Under the pieces are notes generated by a model. The model saw only the letters and a program-made list of their open reading frames with translations, was not told the origin of the DNA and did no database searches. A program made the position numbers and the translations under genes. From assembly GCA_051530055.1 (NCBI GenBank), contig CM121342.1:13888001-13952000 (forward strand): a DNA stretch of 64,000 bases. Direction: 5' to 3'. Shown here in pieces: positions 25,101-39,585 of this stretch (the stretch's first letter is position 1; the number at the start of each line of letters is the position of its first letter). The DNA comes from Neoechinorhynchus agilis. Lineage: Eukaryota; Acanthocephala.

Positions 25101-28100
25101 CCGATGAAGATATTGGCTCATTGAGTCTCCGAGGGAACTAGAAATTGAAAAATTTAACAATGGAGTTAAATCTAAGCTTTTTCATAATCAGATGTGACAC
25201 TTTCTCTTAATTATTCTTAAAGTTTTATAATTTGTTAACAATACGCGGAAATGATCAAATAAAAAATACCGGAAATCAGTCAGACGCAAACTGCAAGAAG
25301 TTTACTTTCCTGAACATCTTCAGTGGGCAAAAATCGAACAACTTTCTAAAGGGCACTAAAGCGTCCATTACTAACAAACAGTAAGTAGCGGTTCTAAACC
25401 GATGCCCGATGAAGATATTGGCTCATTGAGTCTCCGAGGGAACTAGAAATTAAAGAAAAATTTAATAATGGAGTTAAATCTAAGCTTTTGCATAATCCGA
25501 TGTGACACTTTCTCTTAATTATTCTTAAAGTTTTATAATTTGTTAACAATACGCGGAAAAGATCAAATAAAAAATACCGGAAATCAGTCAGACGCAAACT
25601 GCAAGAAGTTTATTTTCCTGAACATCTTAAGTGGGCAAAAATCGAACAACTTTCTAAAGGGCACCTAAAGCGTTCATTACTAACAAACAGTAAGTAGCGG
25701 TTCTAAACCGATGCCCGATGAAGATATCGACTCATTGAGTCTCCGAGGGAACTAGAAATTAAAGAAAAATTTCATAATGGAGTTAAATCCAAGCTTTTGC
25801 ATAATCCGATGTGACACTTTCTCTTAATTATTCCTAAAGTTTTATAATTTGTTAACAATACGCGGAAAAGATCAAATAACAAATACCGGAAATCAGTCAG
25901 ACGCAAACTGCAAGAAGTTTCCTTTCCTGAACATCTTCAGTGGGCAAAAATCGAACAACTTTCTAAAGGGCACCTAAAGCGTAAATAACTAACAAACAGT
26001 AAGTAGCGGTTCTAAACCGATGCCCGATGAAGATATTGGCTCATTGAGTCTCCGAGGGAACTAGAAATTAAAGAAAAATTTAATAATGGAGTTAAATCTA
26101 AGCTTTTGCATAATCCGATGTGACACTTTCTCTTAATTATTCTTAAAGTTTTATAATTTGTTAACAATACGCGGAAATGATCAAATAAAAAATACCGGAA
26201 ATGAGTCAGACGCAAACTGCAAGAAGTTTCCTTTGCTGAACATCTTTAGTGGGCAAAAATCGAACAACTTTCTAAAGGGCACCTAAAGCGTTCATTAATA
26301 ACAAACAGTAAGTAGCGGTTCTAAACCGATGCCCGATGAAGATATTGGCTCATTGAGTCTCCGAGGGAACTAGAAATTAAAGAAAAATTTAATAATGGAG
26401 TTAAATCTAAGCTTTTGCATAATCCGATGTGACAGAACAACTTTCTAAAGGGCACCTAAAGCTTTCATTAATAACAAGCAGTAAGTAGCGGTTCTAAACC
26501 GATGCCCGATGAAGATATTGGCTCATCGAGTCTCCGAGGGAACTAGAAATTAAAGAAAAATTTAATATTGGAGTTAAATCTAAGCTTTTGCATAATCCGA
26601 TGTGACACTTTCTCTTAATTATTGTTAAAGTTTTATAATTTGTTAACAATACGCGGAAATGATCAAAGAAAAGATACCGGAAATCAGTCAGACGCAAACT
26701 GCAAGAAGTTTCCTTTGCTGAACATCTTTAGTGGGCAAAAATCGAACAACTTTCTAAAGGGCACCTTAAGCGTCCATTAATAACAAGCAGTAAGTAGCGG
26801 TTCTAAACCGATTCCCGATGAAGATATTGGCTCATTGAGTCTCCGAGGGAACTAGAAATAAAAGAAAAATTTAATAATGGAGTTAAATCTAAGCTTTTGC
26901 ATAATCCGATGTGACACTTTCTCTTAATTATTCTTAAAGTTTTATAATTTGTTAACAATACGCGGAAATGATCAAATAAAAAATACCGGAAATGAGTCAG
27001 ACGCAAACTGCAAGAAGTTTCCTTTGCTGAACATCTTTAGTGGGCAAAAATCGAACAACTTTCTAAAGGGCACCTTAAGCGTCCATTAATAACAAACAGT
27101 AAGTAGCGGTTCTAAACCGATTCCCGATGAAGATATTGGCTCATTGAGTCTCCGAGGGAACTAGAAATAAAAGAAAAATTTAATACTGGAGTTAAATCTA
27201 AGCTTTTGCATAATCCGATGTGACACTTTCAATTATTCTTAAAGTTTTATAATTTGTTAACAATACGCGGAAATGATCAAATAAAAAATACCGGAAATGA
27301 GTCAGACGCAAACTGCAAGAAGTTTCCTTTGCTGAACATCTTTAGTGGGCAAAAATCGAACAACTTTCTAAAGGGCACCTAAAGCGTTCATTACTAACAA
27401 ACAGTAAGTAGCGGTTCTAAACCGATTCCCGATGAAGATATTGGCTCATTGAGTCTCCGAGGGAACTAGAAATAAAAGAAAAATTTAATAATGGAGTTAA
27501 ATCTAAGCTTTTGCATAATCCGATGTGACACTTTCTCTTAATTATTCTTAAAGTTTTATAATTTGTTAACAATACGCGGAAAAGATCAAATAAAAATACC
27601 GGAAATCAGTTAGACGCAAACTGCAAGAAGTTTCCTTTGCTGAACATCTTTAGTGGGCAAAAATCGAACAACTTTCTAAAGGGCACCTTAAGCGTCCATT
27701 AATAACAAACAGTAAGTAGCGGTTCTAAACCGATTCCCGATGAAGATATTGGCTCATTGAGTCTCCGAGGGAACTAGAAATTAAAGAAAAATTTAATAAT
27801 GGAGTTAAATCTAAGCTTTTGCATAATCCGATGTGACACTTTCTCTTAACTATTCCTAAAGTTTTATAATTTGTTAACAATACGCGGAAATGATCAAATG
27901 AAAAATACCGGAAATCAGTCAGACGCAAACTGCAAGAAGTTTCCTTTGCTGAACATCTTTAGTGGGAAAAAATCGAACAACTTTCTAAAGGGCACCTTAA
28001 GCGTCCATTAATAACAAACAGTAAGTAGCGGTTCTAAACCGATTCCCGATGAAGATATTGGCTCATCGAGTCTCCGAGGGAACTAGAAATTAAAGAAAAA

Positions 28101-30629
28101 TTTAATAATGGAGTTAAATCTAAGCTTTTGCATAATCCGATGTGACACTTTCTCTTAATTATTCTTAAAGTTTTATAATTTGTTAACAATACGCGGAAAT
28201 GATCAAATAAAAATACCGGAAATCAGTCAGACGCAAACTGCAAGAAGTTTCCTTTGCTGAACATCTTTAGTGGGCAAAAATCGAACAACTTTCTAAAGGG
28301 CACCTAAAGCGTTCATTACTAACAAACAGTAAGTAGCGGTTCTAAACCGATGCCCGATGAAGATATTGGCTCATTGAGTCTCCGAGGGAACTAGAAATAA
28401 AAGAAAAATTTAATACTGGAGTTAAATCTAAGCTTTTGCATAATCCGATGTGACACTTTCTCTTAATTATTCTTAAAGTTTTATAATTTGTTAACAATAC
28501 GCGGAAATGATCAAAGAAAAATACCGGAAATCAGTCAGACGCAAACTGCAAGAAGTTTCCTTTGCTGAACATCTTTAGTGGGCAAAAATCGAACAACTTT
28601 CTAAAGGGCACCTTAAGCGTCCATTAATAACAAACAGTAAGTAGCGGTTCTAAACCGATGCCCGATGACGATATTGGCTCATTGAGTCTCCGAGGGAACT
28701 AGAAATTAAAGAAAAATTTAATAATGGAGTTAAATCTAAGCTTTTGCATAATCCGATGTGACACTTTCTCTTAATTATTCTTAAAGTTTTATAATTTGTT
28801 AACAATACGCGGAAATGATCAAATAAAAAATACCGGAAATCAGTCAGACGCAAACTGCAAGAAGTTTCCTTTGCTGAACATCTTTAGTGGGCAAAAATCG
28901 AACAACTTTCTAAAGGGCACCTAAAGCGTCCATTAATAACAAACAGTAAGTAGCGGTTCTAAACCGATTCCCGATGAAGATATTGGCTCATTGAGTCTCC
29001 GAGGGAACTAGAAATAAAAGAAAAATTTAATAATGGAGTTAAATCTAAGCTTTTGCATAATCCGATGTGACACTTTCTCTTAATTATTCTTAAAGTTTTA
29101 TAATTTGTTAACAATACGCGGAAATGATCAAAGAAAAATACCGGAAATCAGTTAGACGCAAACTGCAAGAAGTTTCCTTTGCTGAACATCTTTAGTGGGC
29201 AAAAATCGAACAACTTTCTAAAGGGCACCTTAAGCGTCCATTAATAACAAACAGTAAGTAGCGGTTCTAAACCGATTCCCGATGAAGATATTGGCTCATT
29301 GAGTCTCCGAGGGAACTAGAAATTAAAGAAAAATTTAATATGGAGTTAAATCTAAGCTTTTGCATAATCCGATGTGACACTTTCTCTTAACTATTCCTAA
29401 AGTTTTATAATTTGTTAACAATACGCGGAAATGATCAAATGAAAAATACCGGAAATCAGTTAGACGCAAACTGCAAGAAGTTTCCTTTGCTGAACATCTT
29501 TAGTGGGCAAAAATCGAACAACTTTCTAAAGGGCACCTTAAGCGTCCATTAATAACAAACAGTAAGTAGCGGTTCTAAACCGATTCCCGATGAAGATATT
29601 GGCTCATTGAGTCTCCGAGGGAACTAGAAATCAAAGAAAAATTTAATAATGGAGTTAAATCTAAGCTTTTGCATAATCCGATGTGACACTTTCTCTTAAC
29701 TATTCCTAAAGTTTTATAATTTGTTAACAATACGCGGAAAAGATCAAATAAAAATACCGGAAATCAGTTATACGCAAACTGCAAGAAGTTTCCTTTGCTG
29801 AACATCTTTAGTGGGCAAAAATCGAACAACTTTCTAAAGGGCACCTTAAGCTTTCATTAATAACAAGCAGTAAGTAGCGGTTCTAAACCGATGCCCGATG
29901 AAGATATTGGCTCATTGAGTCTCCGAGGGAACTAGAAATAAAAGAAAAATTTAATAATGGAGTTAAATCTAAGCTTTTGCATAATCCGATGTGACACTTT
30001 CTCTTAATTATTCTTAAAGTTTTATAATTTGTTAACAATACGCGGAAAAGATCAAATAAAAATACCGGAAATCAGTTATACGAAAACTGCAAGAAGTTTC
30101 CTTTGCTGAACATCTTTAGTGGGCAAAAATCGAACAACTTTCTAAAGGGCACCTTAAGCGTCCATTAATAACAAACAGTAAGTAGCGGTTCTAAACCGAT
30201 TCCCGATGAAGATATTGGCTCATTGAGTCTCCGAGGGAACTAGAAATTAAAGAAAAATTTAATAATGGAGTTAAATCTAAGCTTTTGCATAATCCGATGT
30301 GACATTTCTCTTAATTATTCTTAAAGTTTTATAATTTGTTAACAATACGCGGAAATGATCAAATAAAAATACCGGAAATCAGTCAGACGCAAACTGCAAG
30401 AAGTTTCCTTTGCTGAACATCTTTAGTGGGCAAAAATCGAACAACTTTCTAAAGGGCACCTAAAGCGTTCATTAATAACAAACAGTAAGTAGCGGTTCTA
30501 AACCGATTCCCGATGAAGATATTGGCTCATTGAGTCTCCGAGGGAACTAGAAATTAAAGAAAAATTTAATTATGGAGTTAAATCTAAGCTTTTGCATAAT
30601 CCGATGTGACACTTTCTCTTAATTATTCT

Positions 30630-31344
30630 AAAGTTTTATAATTTGTTAACAATACGCGGAAATGATCAAATAAAAAATACCGGAAATCAGTCAGACGAAA
30701 ACTGCAAAAAGTTTCCTTTGCTGAACATCTTTAGTGGGCAAAAATCGAACAACTTTCTAAAGGGCACCTTTAGCGTTCATTACTAACAAACAGTAAGTAG
30801 CGGTTCTAAATTGATGCCCGATGAAGATATTGGCTCATTGAGTCTCCGAGGGAACTAGAAATTAAAGAAAAATTTAATACTGGGGTTAGATCTAAGCTTT
30901 TGCATAATCCGATTTGACACTTTCTCTTAATTATTCTTAAAGTTTTATAATTTGTTAACAATACGCGGAAAAAATCAAAGAAAAGATACCGGAAATCAGT
31001 AAGACGCAAACTGCAAGAAGTTTCTTTTGCTGAACATCTTTAGTGGTCAAAAATCGAACAACTTTCTAAAGGGCACCTAAAGCGTCCATTAATAACAAAC
31101 AGTAAGTAGCGGTTCTAAGCCGATTCCCGATGAAGATATTGGCTCATCGAGTCTTCGAGGGAACTAGAAATTAAAGAAAAATTTAATACTGGAGTTAAAT
31201 CTAAGCTCTTGCATATTCCGATATGACACTTTCTCTTAATTATTCTTAGAGTTTTATAATTTGTTAATAATACGCGGAAAAGATCAAAGAAAAAATACCG
31301 GAAATCAGTCAGACGCAAACTGCAAGAAGTTTCCTTTGCTGAAC
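30630..31344 (+). repeat. Segmental duplication inside the satellite, copy A
   Basis: This stretch of about 715 bp matches 39586-40300 nearly base for base at an offset of 8956 bp. The two share private variants, for example AAACTGCAAAAAG, TTCTAAATTGATG, GGGGTTAGATC, GGAAAAAATC and CATATTCCGATATG, that I did not see in other units. A later duplication or conversion event inside the array is implied. Confidence 0.85.
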
Positions 31345-34300
31345 ATCTTTAGTGGGCAAAAATCAACTTTCTAAAGGGCACCTAAACCTTTCATTAATAA
31401 CAAGCAGTAAGTAGCGGTTCTAAACCGATGCCCGATCAAGATATTGGCTCATCGAGTCTCCGAGGGAACTAGAAATTAAAGAAAAATTTAATTTTTGAGT
31501 TAAATCTTAGCTTTTGCATAATCCGATGTGACACTTTCTCTTAATTATTGTTAAAGTTTTATAATTTGTTAACAATACGCGGAAATGATCAAAGAAAAGA
31601 TACCGGAAATCAGTCAGACGCAAACTGCAAGAAGTTTCCTTTGCTGAACATGTTTAGTGGGAAAAAATCGAACAACTTTCTAAAGGGCACCTTAAGCGTC
31701 CATTAATAACAAGCAGTAAGTAGCGGTTCTAAACCGATTCCCGATGAAGATATTGGCTCATTGAGTCTCCGAGTGAACTAGAAATAAAAGAAAATTCTAT
31801 AATGGTGTTAAATCTAAGCTTTTGCATAATCCGATGTGACGACTTTCAATTATTCTAGAGTTTTATAATTTGTTAACAATACGCGGAAATGATCAAATAA
31901 AAATACCGGAAATGAGTCAGACGCAAACTGCAAGAAGTTTTGCTGAACATCTTCAGTGGGCAAAAAACGAACAACTTTCTAAAGGGTGTCTAAAGCGTTC
32001 ATTACTAACAAACAGTAAGTAGCGGTTCTAAACCGATTCCCGATGAAGATATTGGCTCATTGAGTCTCCGAGGGAACTAGAAATAAAAGAAAAATTTAAT
32101 AATGGAGTTAAATCTAAGCCTTTGCATAATCCGATGTGACACTTTCTCTTAACTATTCCTAAAGTTTTATAATTTGTTAACAATACGCGGAAATGATCAA
32201 ATGAAAAATGCCGGAAATCAGTTATACGCAAACTGCAAGAAGTTTCCTTTGCTGAACATCTTTAGTGGGAAAAAATCGAACAACTTTCTAAAGGGCACCT
32301 TAAGCCTCCATTAATAACAAACAGTAAGTAGCGGTTCTAAACCGATTCCCGATGAAGATATTGGCTCATTGAGTCTCCGAGGGAACTAGAAATCAAAGAA
32401 AAATTTAATAATGGAGTTAAATCTAAGCTTTTGCATAATCCGATGTGACACTTTCAATTATTCTTAGAGTTTTATAATTTGTTAATAATACGCGGAAATG
32501 ATCATATAAAATACCGGAAATGAGTCAGACGCAAACTGCAAGAAGTTTCCTTTGCTGAACATCTTCAGTGGGCAAAAACGAACAACTTTCTAAAGGAGTC
32601 TAAAGCGTTCATTACTAACAAACAGTAAGTAGCGGTTCTAAACCGATTCCCGATGAAGATATTGGCTCATTGAGTCTCCGAGGGAACTAGAAATAAAAGA
32701 AAAATTTAATAATGGAGTTAAATCTAAGCCTTTGCATAATCCGATGTGACACTTTCTCTTAACTATTCCTAAAGTTTTATAATTTGTTAACAATACGCGG
32801 AAATGATCAAATGAAAAATACCGGAAATCAGTTATACGCAAACTGCAAGAAGTTTCTTTGCTGAACATCTTTAGTGGGAAAAAATCGAACAACTTTCTAA
32901 AGGGCACCTTAAGCGTCCATTAATAACAAACAGTAAGTAGCGGTTCTAAACCGATTCCCGATGAAGATATTGGCTCATCGAGTCTCCGAGGGAACTAAAA
33001 ATTTAAGAAAAATTTCATACTGAGCAATCTAAGCTTTTGCATAATCCGATGTGACACTTTCTCTTAATTATTCTTAAAGTTTTATAAATTTGTTAACAAT
33101 ACGCGGAAAAGATCAAATAAAACGCCCGAAATCAGTCAGGCGCAAACTGCAAGAAGTTTCCTTTCCTGAACATCTTTAGTGGCCAAAAATCGAACAACTT
33201 TCTATTGGGCACCTTAAGCGTCCATTAATAAAAAACAGTAAGTAGCGGTTCTAAACCGATTCCCGATGAAGATATTGGCTCATTGAGTCTCCGTGGGAAC
33301 TAGAAATAAAAGAAAAATTTAATAATGGAGTTAAATCTAAGCTTTTGCATAATCCGATGTGACACTTTCTCTTAATTATTCTTAAAGTTTTATAATTTGT
33401 TAACAATACGCGGAAAAGATCAAATAAAAATACCGGAAATCAGTCAGACGCAAACTGCAAGAAGTTTCCTTTGCTGAACATCTTTAGTGGGAAAAAATCG
33501 AACAACTTTCTAAAGGGCACCTTAAGCGTCCATTAATAACAAGCAGTAAGTAGCGGTTCTAAACCGATTCCCGATGAAGATATTGGCTCATTGAGTCTCC
33601 GAGTGAACTAGAAATAAAAGAAAAATTTTATAATGGTGTTAAATCTAAGCTTTTGCATAATCCGATGTGACACTTTCAATTATTCTTAGAGTTTTATAAT
33701 TTGTTAACAATACGCGGAAATGATCAAATAAAAAATACCGGAAATGAGTCAGACGCAAACTGCAAGAAGTTTCCTTTCCTGAACATCTTTAGTGGGCAAA
33801 AATCGAACAACTTTCTAAAGGGCACCTTAAGCGTCCATTAATAACAAACAGTAAGTAGCGGTTCTAAACCGATTCCCGATCAAGATATTGGCTCATCGAG
33901 TCTCCGAGGGAACTAGAAATTAAAGAAAATTTAATTTTTGAGTTAAATCTTAGCTTTTGAATAATCCGATGTGACACTTTCTCTTAGCTATTCCTAAAGT
34001 TTTATAATTTGTTAACAATACGCGGAAAAGATCAAAGAACAAATACCGGAAATTAGTCAGACGCAAACTGCAAGAAGTTTCCTTTGCTGAACATCTTAAG
34101 TGGGCAAAAATCGAACAACATTCTAAAGGGCACCTTAAGCGTCCATTAATAACAAACAGTAAGTAGCGGTTCTAAACCGATGCCCGATGAAGATATTGGC
34201 TCATTGAGTCTCCGAGTGAACTAGAGATAAAAGAAAAATTTAATATTGGAGTTAAATCTAAGCTTTTGCATAATCCGATGTGACACTTTCAATTATTCTT

Positions 34301-37300
34301 AGAGTTTTATAATTTGTTAATAATACGCGGAAATGATCAAATAAAAAAAATACCGGAAATGAGTCAGACGCAAACTGCAAGCAGTTTTGCTGAACATCTT
34401 CAGTGGGCAAAAAACGAACAACTTTCTAAAGGGAGTCTAAAAGCGTTCATTACTAACAAACAGTAAGTAGCGGTTCTAAACCGATTCCCGATGAAGATAT
34501 TGGCTCATTGAGTCTCCGAGGGAACTAGAAATAAAAAAAAAATTTTAATAATGGAGTTAAATCTAAGCCTTTGCATAATCCGATGTGACACTTTCTCTTA
34601 ACTATTCCTAAAGTTTTATAATTTGTTAACAATACGCGGAAATGATCAAATGAAAAATACCGGAAATCAGTTATACGCAAACTGCAAGAAGTTTCCTTTG
34701 CTGAACATCTTTAGTGGGAAAAAATCGAACAACTTTCTAAAGGGCACCTTAAGCGTCAATTAATAACAAACAGTAAGTTGCGGTTCTAAACCGATTCCCG
34801 ATGAAGATATTGGCTCATCGAGTCTCCGAGGGAACTAAAAATTTAAGAAAAATTTCATACTGGAGTTAAATCTAAGCTTTTGCATAATCCGATGTGACAC
34901 TTTCTCTTAATTATTCTTAAAGTTTTATAATTTGTTAACAATACGCGGAAAAGATCAAATAAAAATACCGGAAATCAGTCAGGCGCAAACTGCAAGAAGT
35001 TTCCTTTCCTGAACATCTTTAGTGGCCAAAAATCGAACAACTTTCTATTGGGCACCTTAAGCGTCCATTAATAAAAAACAGTAAGTAGCGGTTCTAAACC
35101 GATTCCCGATGAAGATATTGGCTCATTGAGTCTCCGGGGGAACTAGAAATTAAAGGAGAAAAATCCTAATACAATAGTTAAATCTAAGCTTTCGCATAAT
35201 CCGATGTGACACTTTCTCTTAATTATTCTTAAAGTTTTATAATTTGTTAACAATACGCGGAAATGATCAAATGAAAAATACCGGAAATGAGTCAGACGCA
35301 AACTGCAAGAAGTTTCCTTTCCTGAACATTTTAAGTGGGCAAAAAACGAACAACTTTCTAAAGGGCACCTAAAGCGTAAATATCAAACAAACAGTAAGTA
35401 GCGGTTCTAAACCGATTCCCGATGAAGATATTGGCTCATTGAGTCTCCGAGGGAACTAGAAATTAAAGAAAAATTTAATTTTTGAGTTAAATCTAAGCTT
35501 TTGAATAATCCGATGTGACACTTTCTCTTAATTATTGTTAAAGTTTTATAATTTGTTAACAATACGCGTATAATTTGTTAACAATACGCGGAAAAGATCA
35601 AATAAAAATACCGGAAATGAGTCAGACGCAAACTGCAAGAAGTTTCCATTCCTGAACATTTTAAGTGGGCAAAAATGGAACAACTTTCTAAATTGCACCT
35701 TAAGCGTCCATTAATAACAAACAGTAAGTAGCGGTTCTAAACCGATTCCCGATGAAGATATTGGCTCATTGAGTCTCCGAGGGAACTAGAAATAGAAGAA
35801 AAATTTAATAATGGAGTTAAATCTAAGCTTTTGCATAATCCGATGTGACACTTTCAATTATTCTTAGAGTTTTATAATTTGTTAATAATACGCGGAAATG
35901 ATCAAATAAAAAATACCGGAAATGAGTCAGACGCAAACTGCAAGAAGTTTCCTTTCCTGAACATTTTCAGTGGGCAAAAAACGAACAACTTTCTAAAGGG
36001 CACCTAAAGCGTTCATTACTAACAAGCAGTAAGTGGCGGTTCTAAACCGATGCCCGATGAAGATATCGACTCATTGAGTCTCCGAGGGAACTAGAAATTA
36101 AAGAAAAATTTCATACTCGAGTTAAATCTAAGCTTTTGCATAATCCGATGTGACACTTTCTCTTAATTATTGTTAAAGTTTTATAATTTGTTAATAATAC
36201 GCGGAAATGATCAAATGAAAAATACCGGAAATCAGTCAGACGAAAACTGCAAGAAGTTTCCTTTGCTGAACATCTTTAGTGTGCAAAAATCGAACAACTT
36301 TCTAAAGGGCACCTAAAGCGTAAATATCAAACAAACAGTAAGTAGCGGTTCTAAACCGATGCCCGATGACGATATTGGCTCATCGAGTCTCCGAGGGAAC
36401 TAGAAATTAAAGAAAAATTTAATAATGGAGTTAAATCTAAGCTTTTGCATAATCCGATGTGACACTTTCTCTTAATTATTCTTAAAGTTTTATAATTTGT
36501 TAATAATACGCGGAAATGATCAAATAAAAAAATTCCGGAAATCAGTCAGACGCAAACTGCAAGAAGTTTCCTTTGCTGAACATCTTTAGTGGCAAAAATC
36601 AAACAACTTTCTGAAGGGCACCTAAAGCGTTCATTACAAACAAACAGTAAGTGGCGGTTCTAAACCGATTCCCGATGAAGATATTGGCTCATCGAGTCTC
36701 CGAGGGAACTAGAAATTAAAGAAAAATTTAATAATGGAGTTAAATCTAAGCTTTTGCATAATCCAATGTGACACTTTCTCTTAATTATTCTTAAAGTTTT
36801 ATAATTTGTTGACAATACGCGGAAATGATCAAATAAAAAATACCGGAAATGAGTCAGACGCAAACTGCAAGAAGTTTCCTTTCCTGAACATTTTCAGTGG
36901 GCAAAAAACGAACAACTTTCTAAAGGGCACCTAAAGCGTTCATTACTAACAAACAGTAAGTGGCGGTTCTAAACCGATGCCCGATGACGATATTGGCTGA
37001 TTGAGTCTCCGAGGGAACAAGAAATTAAAGAAAAATTTAATTTTTGAGTTAAATCTAAGCTTTTGAATAATCCGATGTGACACTTTCTCTTAATTATTGT
37101 TAAAGTTTTATAATTTGTTAACAATACGCGGAAATGATCAAATGAAAAATACCGGAAATCAGTCTGACGCAAACTGCAAGAAGTTTCCTTTGCTGAACAT
37201 CTTTAGCGGCAAAAATCAAACAACTTTCTAAAGGGCACCTTAAGCGTCCATTACTAACAAACAGTAAGTAGCGGTTCTAAACCGATGTCCGATGAAGATA

Positions 37301-39585
37301 TTGGCTCATCGAGTCTCCGAGGGAACTAGAAATAAAAGAAAAATTTAATAATGGAGTTAAATCTAAGCCTTTCCTATTAATTGTGACACATTCTCTTAAC
37401 TATTCCTAAAGTTTTATAATTTGTTAACAATAAGCGGAAAAGATCATATAAAATACCGGAAATCAGTTATACGCAAACTGCAAGAAGTTTCCGTTGCTGA
37501 ACATCTTTAAGTGGAAAAAAATCGAACAACTTTCTAAAGGGCACCTTAAGCGTCCATTAATAACAAACAGTAAGTAGCGGTTCTAAACCGATTCCCGATG
37601 AAGATATTGGCTCATTGAATCTCCGAGGGAACTAGAAGTCTCCGAGGGAACTAGAGATTAAAGGAAAATTTCATACTGGAGTTAAATCTAAGCTTTTGCA
37701 TAATCCGATGTGACACTTTCTCTTAATTATTCTTAAAGTTTTATAATTTTTTAACAATACGCGGAAATGATCGCAAAAGAAAAGATACCGGACATCAGTT
37801 AGACGCAAAACTGCAAGAAGTTTCCTTTGCTGAACATCTTTAGTGGCAAAAATCAAACAACTTTCTGAAGGGCACCTAAAGCGTCCATTACTAACAAACA
37901 GTAAGTAGCGGTTCTAAACCGATTCCCGATGAAGATATTGGCTCATCGGGTCTCCGAGGGAACTAGAAATAAAAGAAAAATTTAATAATGGAGTTAAATC
38001 TAAGCTTTTGCATAATCCGATGTGACACTTTCTCTTAACTATTCCTAAAGTTTTATAATTTGTTAACAATAAGCGGAAAAGATCAAATAAAAATACCGGA
38101 AATCAGTTATACGAAAACTGCAAGAAGTTTCCGTTGCTGAACATCTTTAGTGGGAAAAAATCGAACAACTTTCTAAAGGGCACCTTAAGCGTCCATTAAT
38201 AACAAACAGTAAGTAGCGGTTCTAAACCGATGCCCGATGAAGATATTGGCTCATCGAGTCTCCGAGGGAACTAGAAATTAAAGAAAAATTTCATACTGGA
38301 GTTAAATCTAAGCTTTTGCATAATCCGATGTGACACATTCTCTTAATTATTCTTAAAGTTTTATAATTTGTTGACAATACGCGGAAATGATCAAATAAAA
38401 AATACCGGAAATGAGTCAGACGAAAACTGCAAGAAGTTTCCTTTGCTGAACATCTTTAGTGGCAAAAATCGAAGAACTTTCTAAAGGGCACCTAAAGCTT
38501 TCATTAATAACAAGCAGTAAGTAGCGGTTCTAAACCGATGCCCGATCAAGATATTGGCTCATCGAGTCTCCGAGGGAACTAGAAATTAAAGAAAAATTTA
38601 ATTTTTGAGTTAAATCTTAGCTTTTGCATAATCCGATGTGACACTTTCTCTTAACTATTCCTAAAGTTTTATAATTTGTTAACAATACGCGGAAATGATC
38701 AAATGAAAAATACCGGAAATCAGTTATACGCAAACTGCAAGAAGTTTCCTTTCCTGAACATCTTTAGTGGGCAAAAATCGAACAACTTTCTAAAGGGCAC
38801 CTTAAGCGTCCATTAATAACAAACAGTAAGTAGCGGTTCTAAACCGATTCCCGATGAAGATATTGGCTCATTGAGTCTCCAAGGGAACTAGAAATAAAAG
38901 AAAAGTTCAATAATGGAGTTAAATCTAAGCTTTTGCATAATCCGATGTGACACTTTCTCTTAACCATTCCTAAAGTTTTATAATTTGTTAACAATACGCA
39001 GAAATGATCAAATAAAAAAATACCGGAAATCAGTTATACGAAAACTGCAAGAAGTTTCCTTTGCTGAACATCTTTAGTGGGCAAAAATCGAACAACTTTC
39101 TAAAGGGCACCTTAAGCGTCCATTAATAACAAACAGTAAGTAGCGGTTCTAAACCGATTCCCGATGAAGATATTGGCTCATTGAGTCTCCGAGGGAACTA
39201 GAAATAAAAGAAAAATTTAATAATGGAGTTAAATCTAAGCTTTTGCATAATCCGATGTGACATCCTCTAACTATTCTTAAAGTTTTAACACTTGTTAACA
39301 ATACGCGGAAAAGATCAAATAAAAATACCGGAAATTTGCTATACGCAAACTGCACGAAGTTTCCTTTCTGAACATCTTTAGTGGGCAAAAATCGAACAAC
39401 TTTCTATTGGGCACCTTAAGCGTCCATTAATAAAAAACAGTAAGTAGCGGTTCTAAACCGATGCCCGATCAAGATATTGGCTCATTGAGTCTCCGAGGGA
39501 ACTAGAAATAAAAGAAAAATTTAATATTGGAGTTAAATCTAAGCTTTTGCATAATCCGATGTGACATTTTCTCTTAATTATTATT